A program made the translations under genes and the position numbers. From assembly GCF_004784475.1 (NCBI RefSeq), contig NZ_SRRT01000001.1, positions 310,001 to 374,000 on the forward strand: a stretch of 64,000 nt of DNA, in the 5' to 3' direction. Positions 52,292 through 60,490 of this stretch are shown piece by piece. Source of the stretch: Streptomyces bauhiniae (GTDB lineage: Bacteria > Actinomycetota > Actinomycetes > Streptomycetales > Streptomycetaceae). The notes beneath the pieces were generated by a model. That model worked only from the letters and a program-made list of their open reading frames with translations, searched no databases and was not told where the DNA came from. The first letter of the stretch is position 1, and every line of letters begins with the position of its first letter.

Positions 52292-53626
52292 TCAGCCGCG
52301 GGCGGTCCGGCGCAGGCCGCGCGCCCGGCGGGCCACCCGGCGGACGGTGGCGTTGCGCGGGATGAACGCGAGCTGCGCGGGCACCCCGCCGGGCAGCCCC
52401 AGCACGGTCAGCCGGCGGCGCTTGAAGTAGCGCAGGGTGGCCGGGTCCAGGTGCCGGGCGAGGAAGCCCTCCACCTCGGCGCGCAGCTTGGGCAGGATCT
52501 TCGGCTGCATGGCGAAGCCCACCGCGCTTACCAGTTCGCCCATTTCGGTGACCGCCATGCCGCGCCGCCCCTCGGTGACGGCCGCCCGGTCGCCCAGCTC
52601 GGGCAGCAGCGCGTCGACCACGGTGACCGGCACCCGGTTGCTGTTCTCGTAGGGGGCGAGCCGCTCCAGCAGGGTGCCGGTGCCGACCCGCGCGACCGGC
52701 AGGCCGTACAGCGTGGCGGCGGTCAGCAGGGCGGTGGAGAAGCAGCCGACGACCAGCGCCGGGCGCATCCGCTGGTACAGCACCTCGGCCAGCACCGGGG
52801 TGTCCAGCACCGTGAGGTCCGCCCCGAGCCGCTCCGCCTCCTCCTCCAGGGTGCGGGCGTAGCGGGCCGGTGCGGTGGGGTGCGGCTTGAACACCACGCG
52901 GGTGTGGCCCAGTTGGACCGCGCCGCGCAGCATGCGGACGTGCAGCGCCTCCTCCTCGTCCGGGGTGAGGATGTCCAGCGCGGAGAGGTACTGGCCCAGC
53001 AGCAGTGCGGGTTCCTCGATCGCGGGCAACTCGTCTCCGGTGGAGGCGAGTTCGGCCAGCACCTTGGTGAAGGCGGCGGACGGCACGATCTCGGCCGGGA
53101 CCCCGAACTCGGTGAGCAGCAGCGGCTTCAGGCCCGGTACGAGGTCGAGGTGAAGCAGTCGGTCCACGCGGGTGCCGACCAGCGGGTCGATCTTGTTGCG
53201 GGTCGGGCCGTAGCTCATCAGGCCGTCGGCGTAGACCGTGACGGGGGCGCCGGTGAAGATCTGCGCGAGCGCGAGTGACGGGTTGACCTGGATCGACTCG
53301 ACCGCCAACTCGACCGGTTCGTCACCGAGTTGCCACTCGTGGCGGAAGTACCGCTGCCACAGCGGCATGTCGTCCACGCGGGGCAGCCAGCCGCCGGGGT
53401 GGAAGGGGTGGATGGTCTCGTTGTAGGAGAGCACGTCGTCGAACCGGTCCCGGAGCCGCTCGAAGCCGGGCATCTCGTCCAGCGGGGGCGTGGTCTCCGG
53501 GGTCGTCGCGTTGTTGCAGACCAGCAGCACGCGCCGGTCGGCGGGGGCGAAGCAGCCGGAGTCCAGGGCGGCGGCCAGCGTGGCCACGCCGTACAGCGTG
53601 GACGCCTGGAAGATCTGGGTGGTCAC
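52292..53626 (-). CDS. Polysialyltransferase-like glycosyltransferase
   Basis: A 444-residue protein of the polysialyltransferase (GT-B-like) group. Seen: TQIFQASTLYGVATLAAALD at the start, VYADGLMSYGPTRNK (acidic D/E-D/E-G-like site), TRVVFKPHPTAP (the HP motif that binds CMP) and VVGCFSTALLTAATLYGLP (the S-T/S motif). No signal peptide; a basic C-terminal tail probably touches the membrane. GTG at 53626 overlaps the GT2 stop (GTGA). Likely polymerises nonulosonic acid (Kdn) residues. Confidence 0.82.
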   Translation of the reverse strand: MTTQIFQASTLYGVATLAAALDSGCFAPADRRVLLVCNNATTPETTPPLDEMPGFERLRDRFDDVLSYNETIHPFHPGGWLPRVDDMPLWQRYFRHEWQLGDEPVELAVESIQVNPSLALAQIFTGAPVTVYADGLMSYGPTRNKIDPLVGTRVDRLLHLDLVPGLKPLLLTEFGVPAEIVPSAAFTKVLAELASTGDELPAIEEPALLLGQYLSALDILTPDEEEALHVRMLRGAVQLGHTRVVFKPHPTAPARYARTLEEEAERLGADLTVLDTPVLAEVLYQRMRPALVVGCFSTALLTAATLYGLPVARVGTGTLLERLAPYENSNRVPVTVVDALLPELGDRAAVTEGRRGMAVTEMGELVSAVGFAMQPKILPKLRAEVEGFLARHLDPATLRYFKRRRLTVLGLPGGVPAQLAFIPRNATVRRVARRARGLRRTARG

Positions 53627-54600
53627 GCGGCGGCCCCGGCGGGGGAGGGGCGGCGGCGCAGCCGGCGCAGGCGGGTGGCGCGGGCGAGGTCCATCGAGTC
53701 CAGCGCCTCGTTCAGCACGTCCTGCGGCATACGCCGAAGGGCGGCCGCGCTCAGGGATTTCAGTTTTCTCGCCACCGGGGGCTCGAACCTTTCGATGCTT
53801 CCCAGATGGTGGGAAATGATCGCGCAATAGGTGCGCACGGCCTTCGGCAGCAGTTCCTTCGCGTCCCGGTCGGCGGCCGTTTCGGCTATGACCTGGTCGA
53901 ACGCGCGCAGGAAATCGAGCTGGCGGACATCGCCGATCTGGGTCAGCGAGGAGGCGACCCCGCGCCGGTAGAAGACGCCGAGCAGCCCCACCACGGCGAA
54001 CGACTCCGCCTCCCGGTGCAGCCGCCAGATCCACGGCCGGTCCTCCGCCGTGCGCAGCCCGTCCGTGAAGTGCAGCAGTCCCTTCTCCGCGAGCCGCCGG
54101 TGGTAGATCCCGGCCCAGGCGTACGCGTAGTCCACCGACGTCGACCGGTCCGCGGGCAGGATGGCCGCCCTCGGGTCCAGCACGACCCCGCGCCGGCCGT
54201 GCGGCACCCGGTGCACGGACCGGGCCCGCGCGGTGCACTGGACATGGTCGGTGCGCAGGAAGTCGCACCCCAACTCGTCCATGTGCGCGACCAGTTGGTC
54301 GTAATAGCCGGGGGCGAGCCAGTCGTCGCCGTCGAGGAACGTCAGGTACTCGCCGCGCGCCCGGTCCAGACCGGTGTTGCGGGCGGTCGCCAGACCGCCG
54401 TTGCGCTCGTGCCGGACGACGACGGCGCCCGGCAGTTCGCGTCCGGCGCGCTCGAGGATGCCCGGTGTCCCGTCGCGGGAACAGTCGTCCACGAGAATGA
54501 ACTCGTAATCGTCCCGCGCGTTCGCACGAAGACTCCTCAATGTGTCCGGCGCGTATTGCTGCACGTTGTAGAACGGCACGATGACCGAGAGCTTGACCAC
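53623..54600 (-). CDS. Family 2 glycosyltransferase
   Basis: A 325-residue GT-A enzyme: KLSVIVPFYNVQQYAPDTLR at the start, FILVDDCSRDGTPGIL, GGLATARNTGLDRARGEYLT and the DxD-type FLDGDDWL. The C-terminal part is helical and basic. GTG at 54600; TAACGT lies seven bases before it, so the transcript appears leaderless. The 18-base start region matches that of the divergent DUF6716-type gene. Probably adds a sugar in teichulosonic acid synthesis. Confidence 0.9.
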   Translation of the reverse strand: MVKLSVIVPFYNVQQYAPDTLRSLRANARDDYEFILVDDCSRDGTPGILERAGRELPGAVVVRHERNGGLATARNTGLDRARGEYLTFLDGDDWLAPGYYDQLVAHMDELGCDFLRTDHVQCTARARSVHRVPHGRRGVVLDPRAAILPADRSTSVDYAYAWAGIYHRRLAEKGLLHFTDGLRTAEDRPWIWRLHREAESFAVVGLLGVFYRRGVASSLTQIGDVRQLDFLRAFDQVIAETAADRDAKELLPKAVRTYCAIISHHLGSIERFEPPVARKLKSLSAAALRRMPQDVLNEALDSMDLARATRLRRLRRRPSPAGAAA

Positions 54601-54798
54601 GCCGAGGACGTTAGGGCGGGGCCCGGCATTCGGGTCGACGCTCGCCTTGATACCGGGTGAACGACGCGTGGCGAAGCCGTGAACCAGGTTTTCCTGAAGG
54701 CCGATCCGGGCCCGAATCCCCATTCGTCGATGTGCTGTTAACCGTTTGTTGAGTTCGGGTTGGGCCGGGGCTACGAATCGCTTCCTAGCGTCCTCGGT

Positions 54799-56109
54799 GT
54801 GCCAGCCAGTGCAACGAAGTCCCCGCGGATCGCCGTCCTCGCCGATTCCGACACCCGGTGGAAGTGGGGCGCGCTCACCGCGCGCCGTATCGCTCCCGCC
54901 GACGCCGGAATCCGCCTCGACGGCTACCTCCTGCGGGGCCGGGCCACCCCGACACCCCGCCAGCTCGCGGAGACCGGCGCCACCGCCGACTCGCTCCGCG
55001 AGGTCACCGGTGCGGAGTTCCTGCGCGCCATGACCGGGGAGTCCTACGACATCCTGGTCCTCGCGCTGGTCGGCGGCGGGGTACAGGCCATGCTGCACGG
55101 CCTGCGCCACGCCTGGGGCAGCGGCCCGCGGCCGGTCGTCGTCACCGGTTACGTCGGTGTCGTCTACGAGAAGCTCGCCGACGGCCTGCTGCTCCGGCAC
55201 GGCGCCGACCTCGTCCTCGCCAACTCGGCCCAGGACGCGGACCGGTTCCGCGCGGTGTACGAGGGGGTCGGGGCGGACGCCGGCGCGGTCACCGAGGTCG
55301 CGCTGCCGTTCCTCGGCGGGGAGGCGTACGGGGGTGAACGGGCGCCGTACACGGTGACGTTCGCGGCGCAGCCCTCCGTACCGGAGAACCGGGCCGACCG
55401 AACTTACCTGCTGGAGCGGCTCATCGGGCACGCCCGGCGGCACCCCGAGCGCGAGGTGCTGCTCAAGCTGCGCTCCAAGCCCGGCGAACACACCACGCAC
55501 ATCGAGGAGTTGCCGTACCAGAAGCTGGTCCGGGGGCGGGAGCTGCCGGCCAACTTCCGTCTGGTGTACGGGCACATGGGCGAGGTGCTGGACCGGACCG
55601 ACCTGTTGGTCACCGTCAGTTCCACCGCCGCCCTGGAGTCGCTGCACCGGCGCATTCCGACGGCCGTGCTGACCGACCTCGGGGTGCGGGAGGCGCTGGG
55701 CAACCACCACTTCCTGGGCTCGGGGTGCCTCACCTCGTGGGACCGGCTGGACGCCGGGTACCGGCCCGAGCCCGACGTGGAGTGGCTGGCCCGGCAGGGG
55801 GTCGCCGCCGACGGCTCGTACGCGGGCGCCTTCGACGCGGCCCGCGCGCGGATCGCCGGCCTGCTGGAGCGGTCCGGCGCGCTGCCGCCACTGGAGCCCT
55901 ACTACACGCCCGAGACCGCGCCCGGCTATCTGCCCGGCATCCTCGCCCGCCACCACCTGGGCCCGGACGGGGCCCCGCTACCCGGCAGCCCCGCCACCCG
56001 CGCGGAGGCCGGACCCGTCCGGCAGATCGTGCGCCGGGCCGCCCGGGGCGCGTACCGGCACGGCGTCCAGCGGGTCGCCCCGGTGATCCGGCGAATGGGC
56101 GAGCTGTGA
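54799..56109 (+). CDS. DUF6716-type putative glycosyltransferase
   Basis: A 436-residue protein, IAVLADSDTRWKWGALTARR at the N-terminus, VVTGYVGVVYEKLADGLLLR, VLLKLRSKPGEHTTH and DLLVTVSSTAALESLHRRIP; the last two resemble the HP-like and SS motifs of GT-B sialyltransferase-type folds. It has no membrane segments. GTG at 54799 with TAGCGT seven bases upstream: leaderless. The stop overlaps the GTG of a VN-repeat frame leading into neuA. A role in Kdn polymer assembly is inferred from the cluster. Confidence 0.75.
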   Translation: MPASATKSPRIAVLADSDTRWKWGALTARRIAPADAGIRLDGYLLRGRATPTPRQLAETGATADSLREVTGAEFLRAMTGESYDILVLALVGGGVQAMLHGLRHAWGSGPRPVVVTGYVGVVYEKLADGLLLRHGADLVLANSAQDADRFRAVYEGVGADAGAVTEVALPFLGGEAYGGERAPYTVTFAAQPSVPENRADRTYLLERLIGHARRHPEREVLLKLRSKPGEHTTHIEELPYQKLVRGRELPANFRLVYGHMGEVLDRTDLLVTVSSTAALESLHRRIPTAVLTDLGVREALGNHHFLGSGCLTSWDRLDAGYRPEPDVEWLARQGVAADGSYAGAFDAARARIAGLLERSGALPPLEPYYTPETAPGYLPGILARHHLGPDGAPLPGSPATRAEAGPVRQIVRRAARGAYRHGVQRVAPVIRRMGEL

Positions 56110-56216
56110 ACACGCCGGACGCGGTGAACGCCGTGAACACGGTGAATGCCGTGAACATCCCGCACGCCGTGAATGCCGTGAACACCTCGGACGCCGTGAG
56201 TGCCGTGAACACCCCG
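56106..56216 (+). repeat. 9/18-bp tandem repeat, GTGAAYGCC units
   Basis: Nine GTGA-led units of 9 or 18 bases (GTGAAYGCC and GTGAACAYCCCGGACGCC types) directly follow the DUF6716-type gene; the first GTG overlaps its stop. In the neuA frame they encode VNTPDA, VNA, VNT, VNA, VNIPHA and so on, and the frame is open into neuA. Confidence 0.7.
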
Positions 56217-56255
56217 ACCTCCCAACTTTCCGAAGCCTTTCGAGGAGCTGACCCC

Positions 56256-57506
56256 ATGACCCACTGGCCCGCCGATCCGGGTGACCCGCCGCGCCGGGTG
56301 CTCGCCGTGATCCCGGCGCGCGGCGGCTCCAAGGGGGTGCCTGCCAAGAACCTCGCCCCCGTGGGCGGCGTCCCGCTGGTGGCCCGCGCGGTGCGCGCCT
56401 GCCTGGCCGCCCCCGCCGTCACCGACGTGGTCGTCTCCACCGACGACGCGGCCGTGGCCGCCGCGGCCCGCGCGGCCGGCGCCGAGGTCGTCACCCGGCC
56501 CGCCGCCATCGCCGGCGACACCGCCACCTCCGAGGCCGCCGTCCTGCACGCCCTGGACGCCTTCGAGGAGCGCACAGAGGCCACCGTCGACGTGGTGCTG
56601 CTCGTGCAGTGCACCAGCCCCTTCCTGCTCGCCGAGGAGATCGGCCGGGTCGCGGAGGCGGTCGCCCTGGACGGCGCCGACACCGCCGTCACCGTCGCCC
56701 CGTTCCACGGCTTCGTCTGGCGCGACGGCGCCCCCGGCAACCCCGACGAGCCCGGCGGCTTCGGCGTCAATCACGACAAGGCCGTACGCCCCCGCCGCCA
56801 GGACCGCCCGCAGGACCTGCTGGAGACCGGCGCCGCCTACGCGATGGACGTCACCGGCTTCCGCGCCCACGGCCACCGCTTCTTCGGCCGCACCGAGCTG
56901 GTCCGCACCGACCCGGCCCGCGTACTGGAGATCGACGATCCGCACGACCTGGCCCGCGCCCGCGCGCTGGCCCCGCTGCTCGACACCGTCCCGGCGGGCG
57001 CGCTGCCCACCCGCGACGACGTCGACGCCGTGGTCCTCGACTTCGACGGCACCCAGACCGACGACCGGGTGCTGCTCGACACCGACGGACGGGAGTTCGT
57101 CTCCGTGCACCGGGGCGACGGGCTCGGCATCGCCGCGCTGCGCCGCGCAGGGGTGCCGGTGCTGATCCTGTCCACCGAGCAGAACCCCGTCGTCGCCGCC
57201 CGCGCCCGCAAGCTCCGGCTGCCGGTGCTGCACGGCATCGACCGCAAGGACCTCGCCCTCAAGCAGTGGTGCGAGGAGCAGGGCATCGCCCCCGAGCGGG
57301 TGCTCTACGCCGGAAACGACGTCAACGACCTGCCCTGCCTCGCCCTCGTCGGCTGGCCCGTCGCGGTCGCCGACGCCCACGACGCCGTACGCGGCGCCGC
57401 CCGCGCCGTCACCACCGTCCCCGGCGGATACGGCGCGATCCGCGAGATCGCGGGCTGGCTCCTCGGCCCCTCCCTCGACACCTTTTCCACCTCCCCCAGC
57501 AAGTAA
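56256..57506 (+). CDS. neuA: NeuA-like CMP-nonulosonate cytidylyltransferase fused to a HAD phosphatase
   Basis: A 416-residue bifunctional protein. Residues 13-245: cytidylyltransferase with VIPARGGSKGVPAKNL, VVVSTDDAAVAAAA and LLVQCTSPFLL, which activates a nonulosonic acid as its CMP ester. Residues 250-410: KdsC-type HAD phosphatase with DFDGTQTDDR, ILSTEQNP and GNDVNDLPCL, which should remove the 9-phosphate. ATG at 56256 is preferred because GAGGAG is eight bases upstream, but the frame is open back to the GTG at 56106, which would add a 50-residue VN-repeat leader. Upstream of neuB in one operon. Confidence 0.92.
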   Translation: MTHWPADPGDPPRRVLAVIPARGGSKGVPAKNLAPVGGVPLVARAVRACLAAPAVTDVVVSTDDAAVAAAARAAGAEVVTRPAAIAGDTATSEAAVLHALDAFEERTEATVDVVLLVQCTSPFLLAEEIGRVAEAVALDGADTAVTVAPFHGFVWRDGAPGNPDEPGGFGVNHDKAVRPRRQDRPQDLLETGAAYAMDVTGFRAHGHRFFGRTELVRTDPARVLEIDDPHDLARARALAPLLDTVPAGALPTRDDVDAVVLDFDGTQTDDRVLLDTDGREFVSVHRGDGLGIAALRRAGVPVLILSTEQNPVVAARARKLRLPVLHGIDRKDLALKQWCEEQGIAPERVLYAGNDVNDLPCLALVGWPVAVADAHDAVRGAARAVTTVPGGYGAIREIAGWLLGPSLDTFSTSPSK

Positions 57507-57518
57507 GGAAACACCCTG

Positions 57519-58457
57519 ATGAGCAGCAACTCCCGCCTCCGCAGCTTCGGTTCCCGCGAGGCCGGCCCCGGCCGCCCGGTCTACGTCACCGGCGAGATCG
57601 GCATCAACCACAACGGTGAGCTGGAGAACGCCTTCAAGCTGATCGACGCCGCCGCCGAGGCCGGCTGCGACGCCGTGAAGTTCCAGAAGCGCACCCCGGA
57701 GATCTGCACCCCGCGCGACCAGTGGGACATCGAGCGCGACACCCCCTGGGGCCGGATGACCTACATCGACTACCGCCACCGCGTGGAGTTCGGCGAGGAC
57801 GAGTACCGCCAGATCGACGCGTACTGCAAGGAGAAGGGGATCGACTGGTTCGCCTCCCCGTGGGACACCGAGGCCGTCGCCTTCCTGGAGAAGTTCGACG
57901 TCCCCGCCCACAAGGTGGCCTCCGCCTCCCTCACCGACGACGAGCTGCTGCGCGCCCTGCGCGCCACCGGCCGCACGGTGATCCTCTCCACCGGCATGTC
58001 CACCCCGAAGCAGATCCGCCACGCGGTCGAGGTGCTCGGCTCGGAGAACATCCTGCTCTGCCACGCCACCTCCACCTACCCGGCCAAGGCCGAGGAGCTG
58101 AACCTCCGCGTGATCAACACGCTGGAGAAGGAGTTCCCGAACGTCCCGATCGGCTACTCCGGCCACGAGACGGGCCTGCAGACCACGCTGGCCGCCGTCG
58201 CCCTCGGCGCCGTCTTCGTCGAGCGCCACATCACCCTGGACCGCGCCATGTGGGGCTCCGACCAGGCCGCCTCCGTCGAGCCGCAGGGCCTGATCCGCCT
58301 GGTCCGCGACATCCGCGCCATCGAGGCGTCCCTCGGCGACGGCGTCAAGAAGGTCTACGACTCCGAGCTGGGCCCGATGAAGAAGCTGCGCCGGGTCTCC
58401 GGTGTGGTCGCCGAGGCCGAGATCGCCGCCGCCGCGGGCGAGCCGGTCACGGTCTGA
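57519..58457 (+). CDS. neuB: N-acetylneuraminate/Kdn synthase-like protein
   Basis: A 312-residue TIM-barrel enzyme condensing phosphoenolpyruvate with a hexose (ManNAc or mannose, perhaps as 6-phosphate): VTGEIGINHNGELENAFKLI, CDAVKFQKRTPE, KVASASLTDDELLRALRATG and GYSGHETGLQTTLAAVALGA. The C-terminal SAF (antifreeze-like) domain of typical NeuB proteins is absent, so it is about 35-40 residues shorter. ATG at 57519 with AAGGA upstream. With the fused NeuA-HAD it should supply CMP-Kdn or a similar donor. Confidence 0.93.
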   Translation: MSSNSRLRSFGSREAGPGRPVYVTGEIGINHNGELENAFKLIDAAAEAGCDAVKFQKRTPEICTPRDQWDIERDTPWGRMTYIDYRHRVEFGEDEYRQIDAYCKEKGIDWFASPWDTEAVAFLEKFDVPAHKVASASLTDDELLRALRATGRTVILSTGMSTPKQIRHAVEVLGSENILLCHATSTYPAKAEELNLRVINTLEKEFPNVPIGYSGHETGLQTTLAAVALGAVFVERHITLDRAMWGSDQAASVEPQGLIRLVRDIRAIEASLGDGVKKVYDSELGPMKKLRRVSGVVAEAEIAAAAGEPVTV

Positions 58458-58505
58458 CCCTTTTCCTCGCCCGACCGCACTACGACGGGACGGTCACCAC
58501 CCGCC

Positions 58506-59597
58506 ATGAGCCCTCGCGCCGGACACCCCGGCCCCGCCGCCCGCACGCTCGCCTTCGTGGAGAGCCCGGTGCAACTGCTGAACGTACTGGAGTGGGCCCA
58601 CGCGGGCGGGGTGCCCGCGCGCGAGGGGGCCGGGGCCGAGCTGACCCTCGTCGTGCTCGCCCCCACCGACCCCATGACCCGTGGCCAGCTCCGCCGCATG
58701 GCCGACCTCGCCCGGGACGAGGGGTACGAGGTGCGCTGGGAGGAGGCGCGGGGCGGCGCGAGCGCCCCGTTCCACACCGTCGGCGCGCTGGCCGGGGCGC
58801 TCAGGCGGGCCGACCGGATCGTCATGGGCGACCCCTTCTCCCGCTACGTACAGCTCCTGCTCACCATCACCCGCGCGCCCGAGCTGGTCGTGGTGGACGA
58901 CGGCACCGCCACCATGGAGTTCGTCGCCCAGTTGGCCCGAGGGGAGCGCCTGGTGCGCTGGCACCGCAAGGGCGGCCCGCCGGGACCCCGTGACCTGCTG
59001 TTCGCCCCGGTCTCGGCCACCGCCCGGCGCCGTCTCACCCCGAGCGGCGGCCGGCGCGTGGAGGTCTTCTCCGCGATGCCGGTGACCGAGACCCCGGACG
59101 GTGTCACGGTCACCGCCAACGAGTTCGCCTGGACCCGCGCCCGCTTCGGCCCGCCGCGCGTCACCAAGAGCGCCGACCTGGTCGGCACCTCCCTGGTGGA
59201 GACCGGCGTGGTCGACGCCGACCGCTACGTCGCGGCCGTCCAGGCCCTCGCCAAGGCCCACGGCGCCACCCGGTACTTCGCCCACCGCCGCGAGAGCACC
59301 CCCAAGCTGCACCGGCTGGCCACCGAGACCGGTCTGGAGATCGTCCGCCCCGACCTCCCCCTCGAACTCATCGCCCGCCGGGGCCCGATCGGCAGCACCG
59401 TCCTGAGCTTCCCCTCCACAGTCGTCCACACCCTCCCCCTCGCCCTGGCGGGCACCGGCGTCCGCGTGGCCGTCTGCGACATAGACCCCACCTGGCTCAC
59501 CGCCCACGCCTCCCCCCGCGCCCAGGGCTTCCTGTCGGGGGTCACGGGCATGGCCCGCGACACGCACCGGCTGCCGACGGTGGTGCCGGGGACCTGA
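58506..59597 (+). CDS. Putative sialyltransferase-like protein (GT52-like pattern)
   Basis: A 363-residue soluble protein I cannot assign firmly. FVESPVQLLNVLEWAHAGGV at the N-terminus, ELVVVDDGTATMEFVAQLAR (an acidic-Gly site), YFAHRRESTPKLHRLA and GSTVLSFPSTVVHTLPLALA resemble the D/E-G, HP-like and S-S motifs of GT52 and polysialyltransferase proteins. It follows neuB by 48 bases. Probably the enzyme that attaches or primes the nonulosonic acid chain; another cytidylyl-dependent role is possible. Confidence 0.65.
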   Translation: MSPRAGHPGPAARTLAFVESPVQLLNVLEWAHAGGVPAREGAGAELTLVVLAPTDPMTRGQLRRMADLARDEGYEVRWEEARGGASAPFHTVGALAGALRRADRIVMGDPFSRYVQLLLTITRAPELVVVDDGTATMEFVAQLARGERLVRWHRKGGPPGPRDLLFAPVSATARRRLTPSGGRRVEVFSAMPVTETPDGVTVTANEFAWTRARFGPPRVTKSADLVGTSLVETGVVDADRYVAAVQALAKAHGATRYFAHRRESTPKLHRLATETGLEIVRPDLPLELIARRGPIGSTVLSFPSTVVHTLPLALAGTGVRVAVCDIDPTWLTAHASPRAQGFLSGVTGMARDTHRLPTVVPGT

Positions 59598-59619
59598 GGC
59601 CCAGCTTCTCCGTGCAGGT

Positions 59620-60270
59620 TCAGTCCTTCCGCGCCAGTACGAACCCCCGTGCCCGCGCCTCCTCGCCCTGCGGCTCGCGGATCACGGACGCGACCGGGGT
59701 CAGGCCCGCCTCCGTGAGGCCGGTGGCGATCGCGGCCGGGGAGCGCATCCAGTAGTGCAGGTCGATCTCGTGCCCGAAGCGTTCCGTCAGGTGCAGGTGG
59801 TCGGCCTCGCCGGTCTGGAAGGCCAGCAGGGCCGGGGCGCCGGGACGCAGGGTGCGGTGGAACTCGGCGAAGGCGCGCGGGAGAGCGTCGTCCGGGACGT
59901 GGATCGTGGAGTAGAGGGCCAGGATGCCGCCGAGGGTGGCGTCCGGGAGGTCCAGCGCGGTCATCGAGCCGACGTGGAAGCGCAGGTGCGGATGGGCCTC
60001 GCGGGCCAGGGTCACCATCGCGGGGGAGAGGTCCACCCCGAACACCGGCACGCCCAGGCTGTCCAGCAGGGCGGTGACGAACCCCGGCCCGCTGCCCAGG
60101 TCGGCCACCGGGGCCGGGCCGTTCTCCTTGACCAGCTCGGCGAAAGCGTTGATCAGGGAGCGGTCCAGGGGGTGGGGGAGGCCCGAGGGGAACCGCTCGG
60201 CGTACTCCTTGGCGATCGCGTCGTAGGACGAGCGGGTGGTACGCAGGAAGCGCGCGGTGCTGTCGGTCAC
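59620..60270 (-). CDS. Class I SAM-dependent methyltransferase
   Basis: A 216-residue methyltransferase: SYDAIAKEYAERF, motif I VADLGSGPGFVTALL, VFGVDLSPAMVTLAR, and LALYSTIHVPDDALPRAFAE. The substrate is unknown. GTG at 60270; TAGGGT lies eight bases upstream, so it may be leaderless. It is convergent with the GT52-like gene and diverges from the M20 amidohydrolase. Streptomyces teichulosonic acids can be methylated, so a link is possible but unproven. Confidence 0.87.
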   Translation of the reverse strand: MTDSTARFLRTTRSSYDAIAKEYAERFPSGLPHPLDRSLINAFAELVKENGPAPVADLGSGPGFVTALLDSLGVPVFGVDLSPAMVTLAREAHPHLRFHVGSMTALDLPDATLGGILALYSTIHVPDDALPRAFAEFHRTLRPGAPALLAFQTGEADHLHLTERFGHEIDLHYWMRSPAAIATGLTEAGLTPVASVIREPQGEEARARGFVLARKD

Positions 60271-60490
60271 GCCCCCGCACCCTACCGGCGCCGCTCCGCC
60301 GCACGGGTCCGGTCCCTGGACAAACCGAGCGCCGGGGCGGCGAGCGTGGTATCCGTGGAGGGAGAAAGAAAGGTTTTACCCAACCCAGTCCACCGCCAAG
60401 CGTCCGCCGGTCGATTTTTCTCCCCCCAACGGGCTGAACTTTTGTTGATCGAGGGTCAGTTGACCGTCCGGGCGTCCTACCCTTCAGAGG

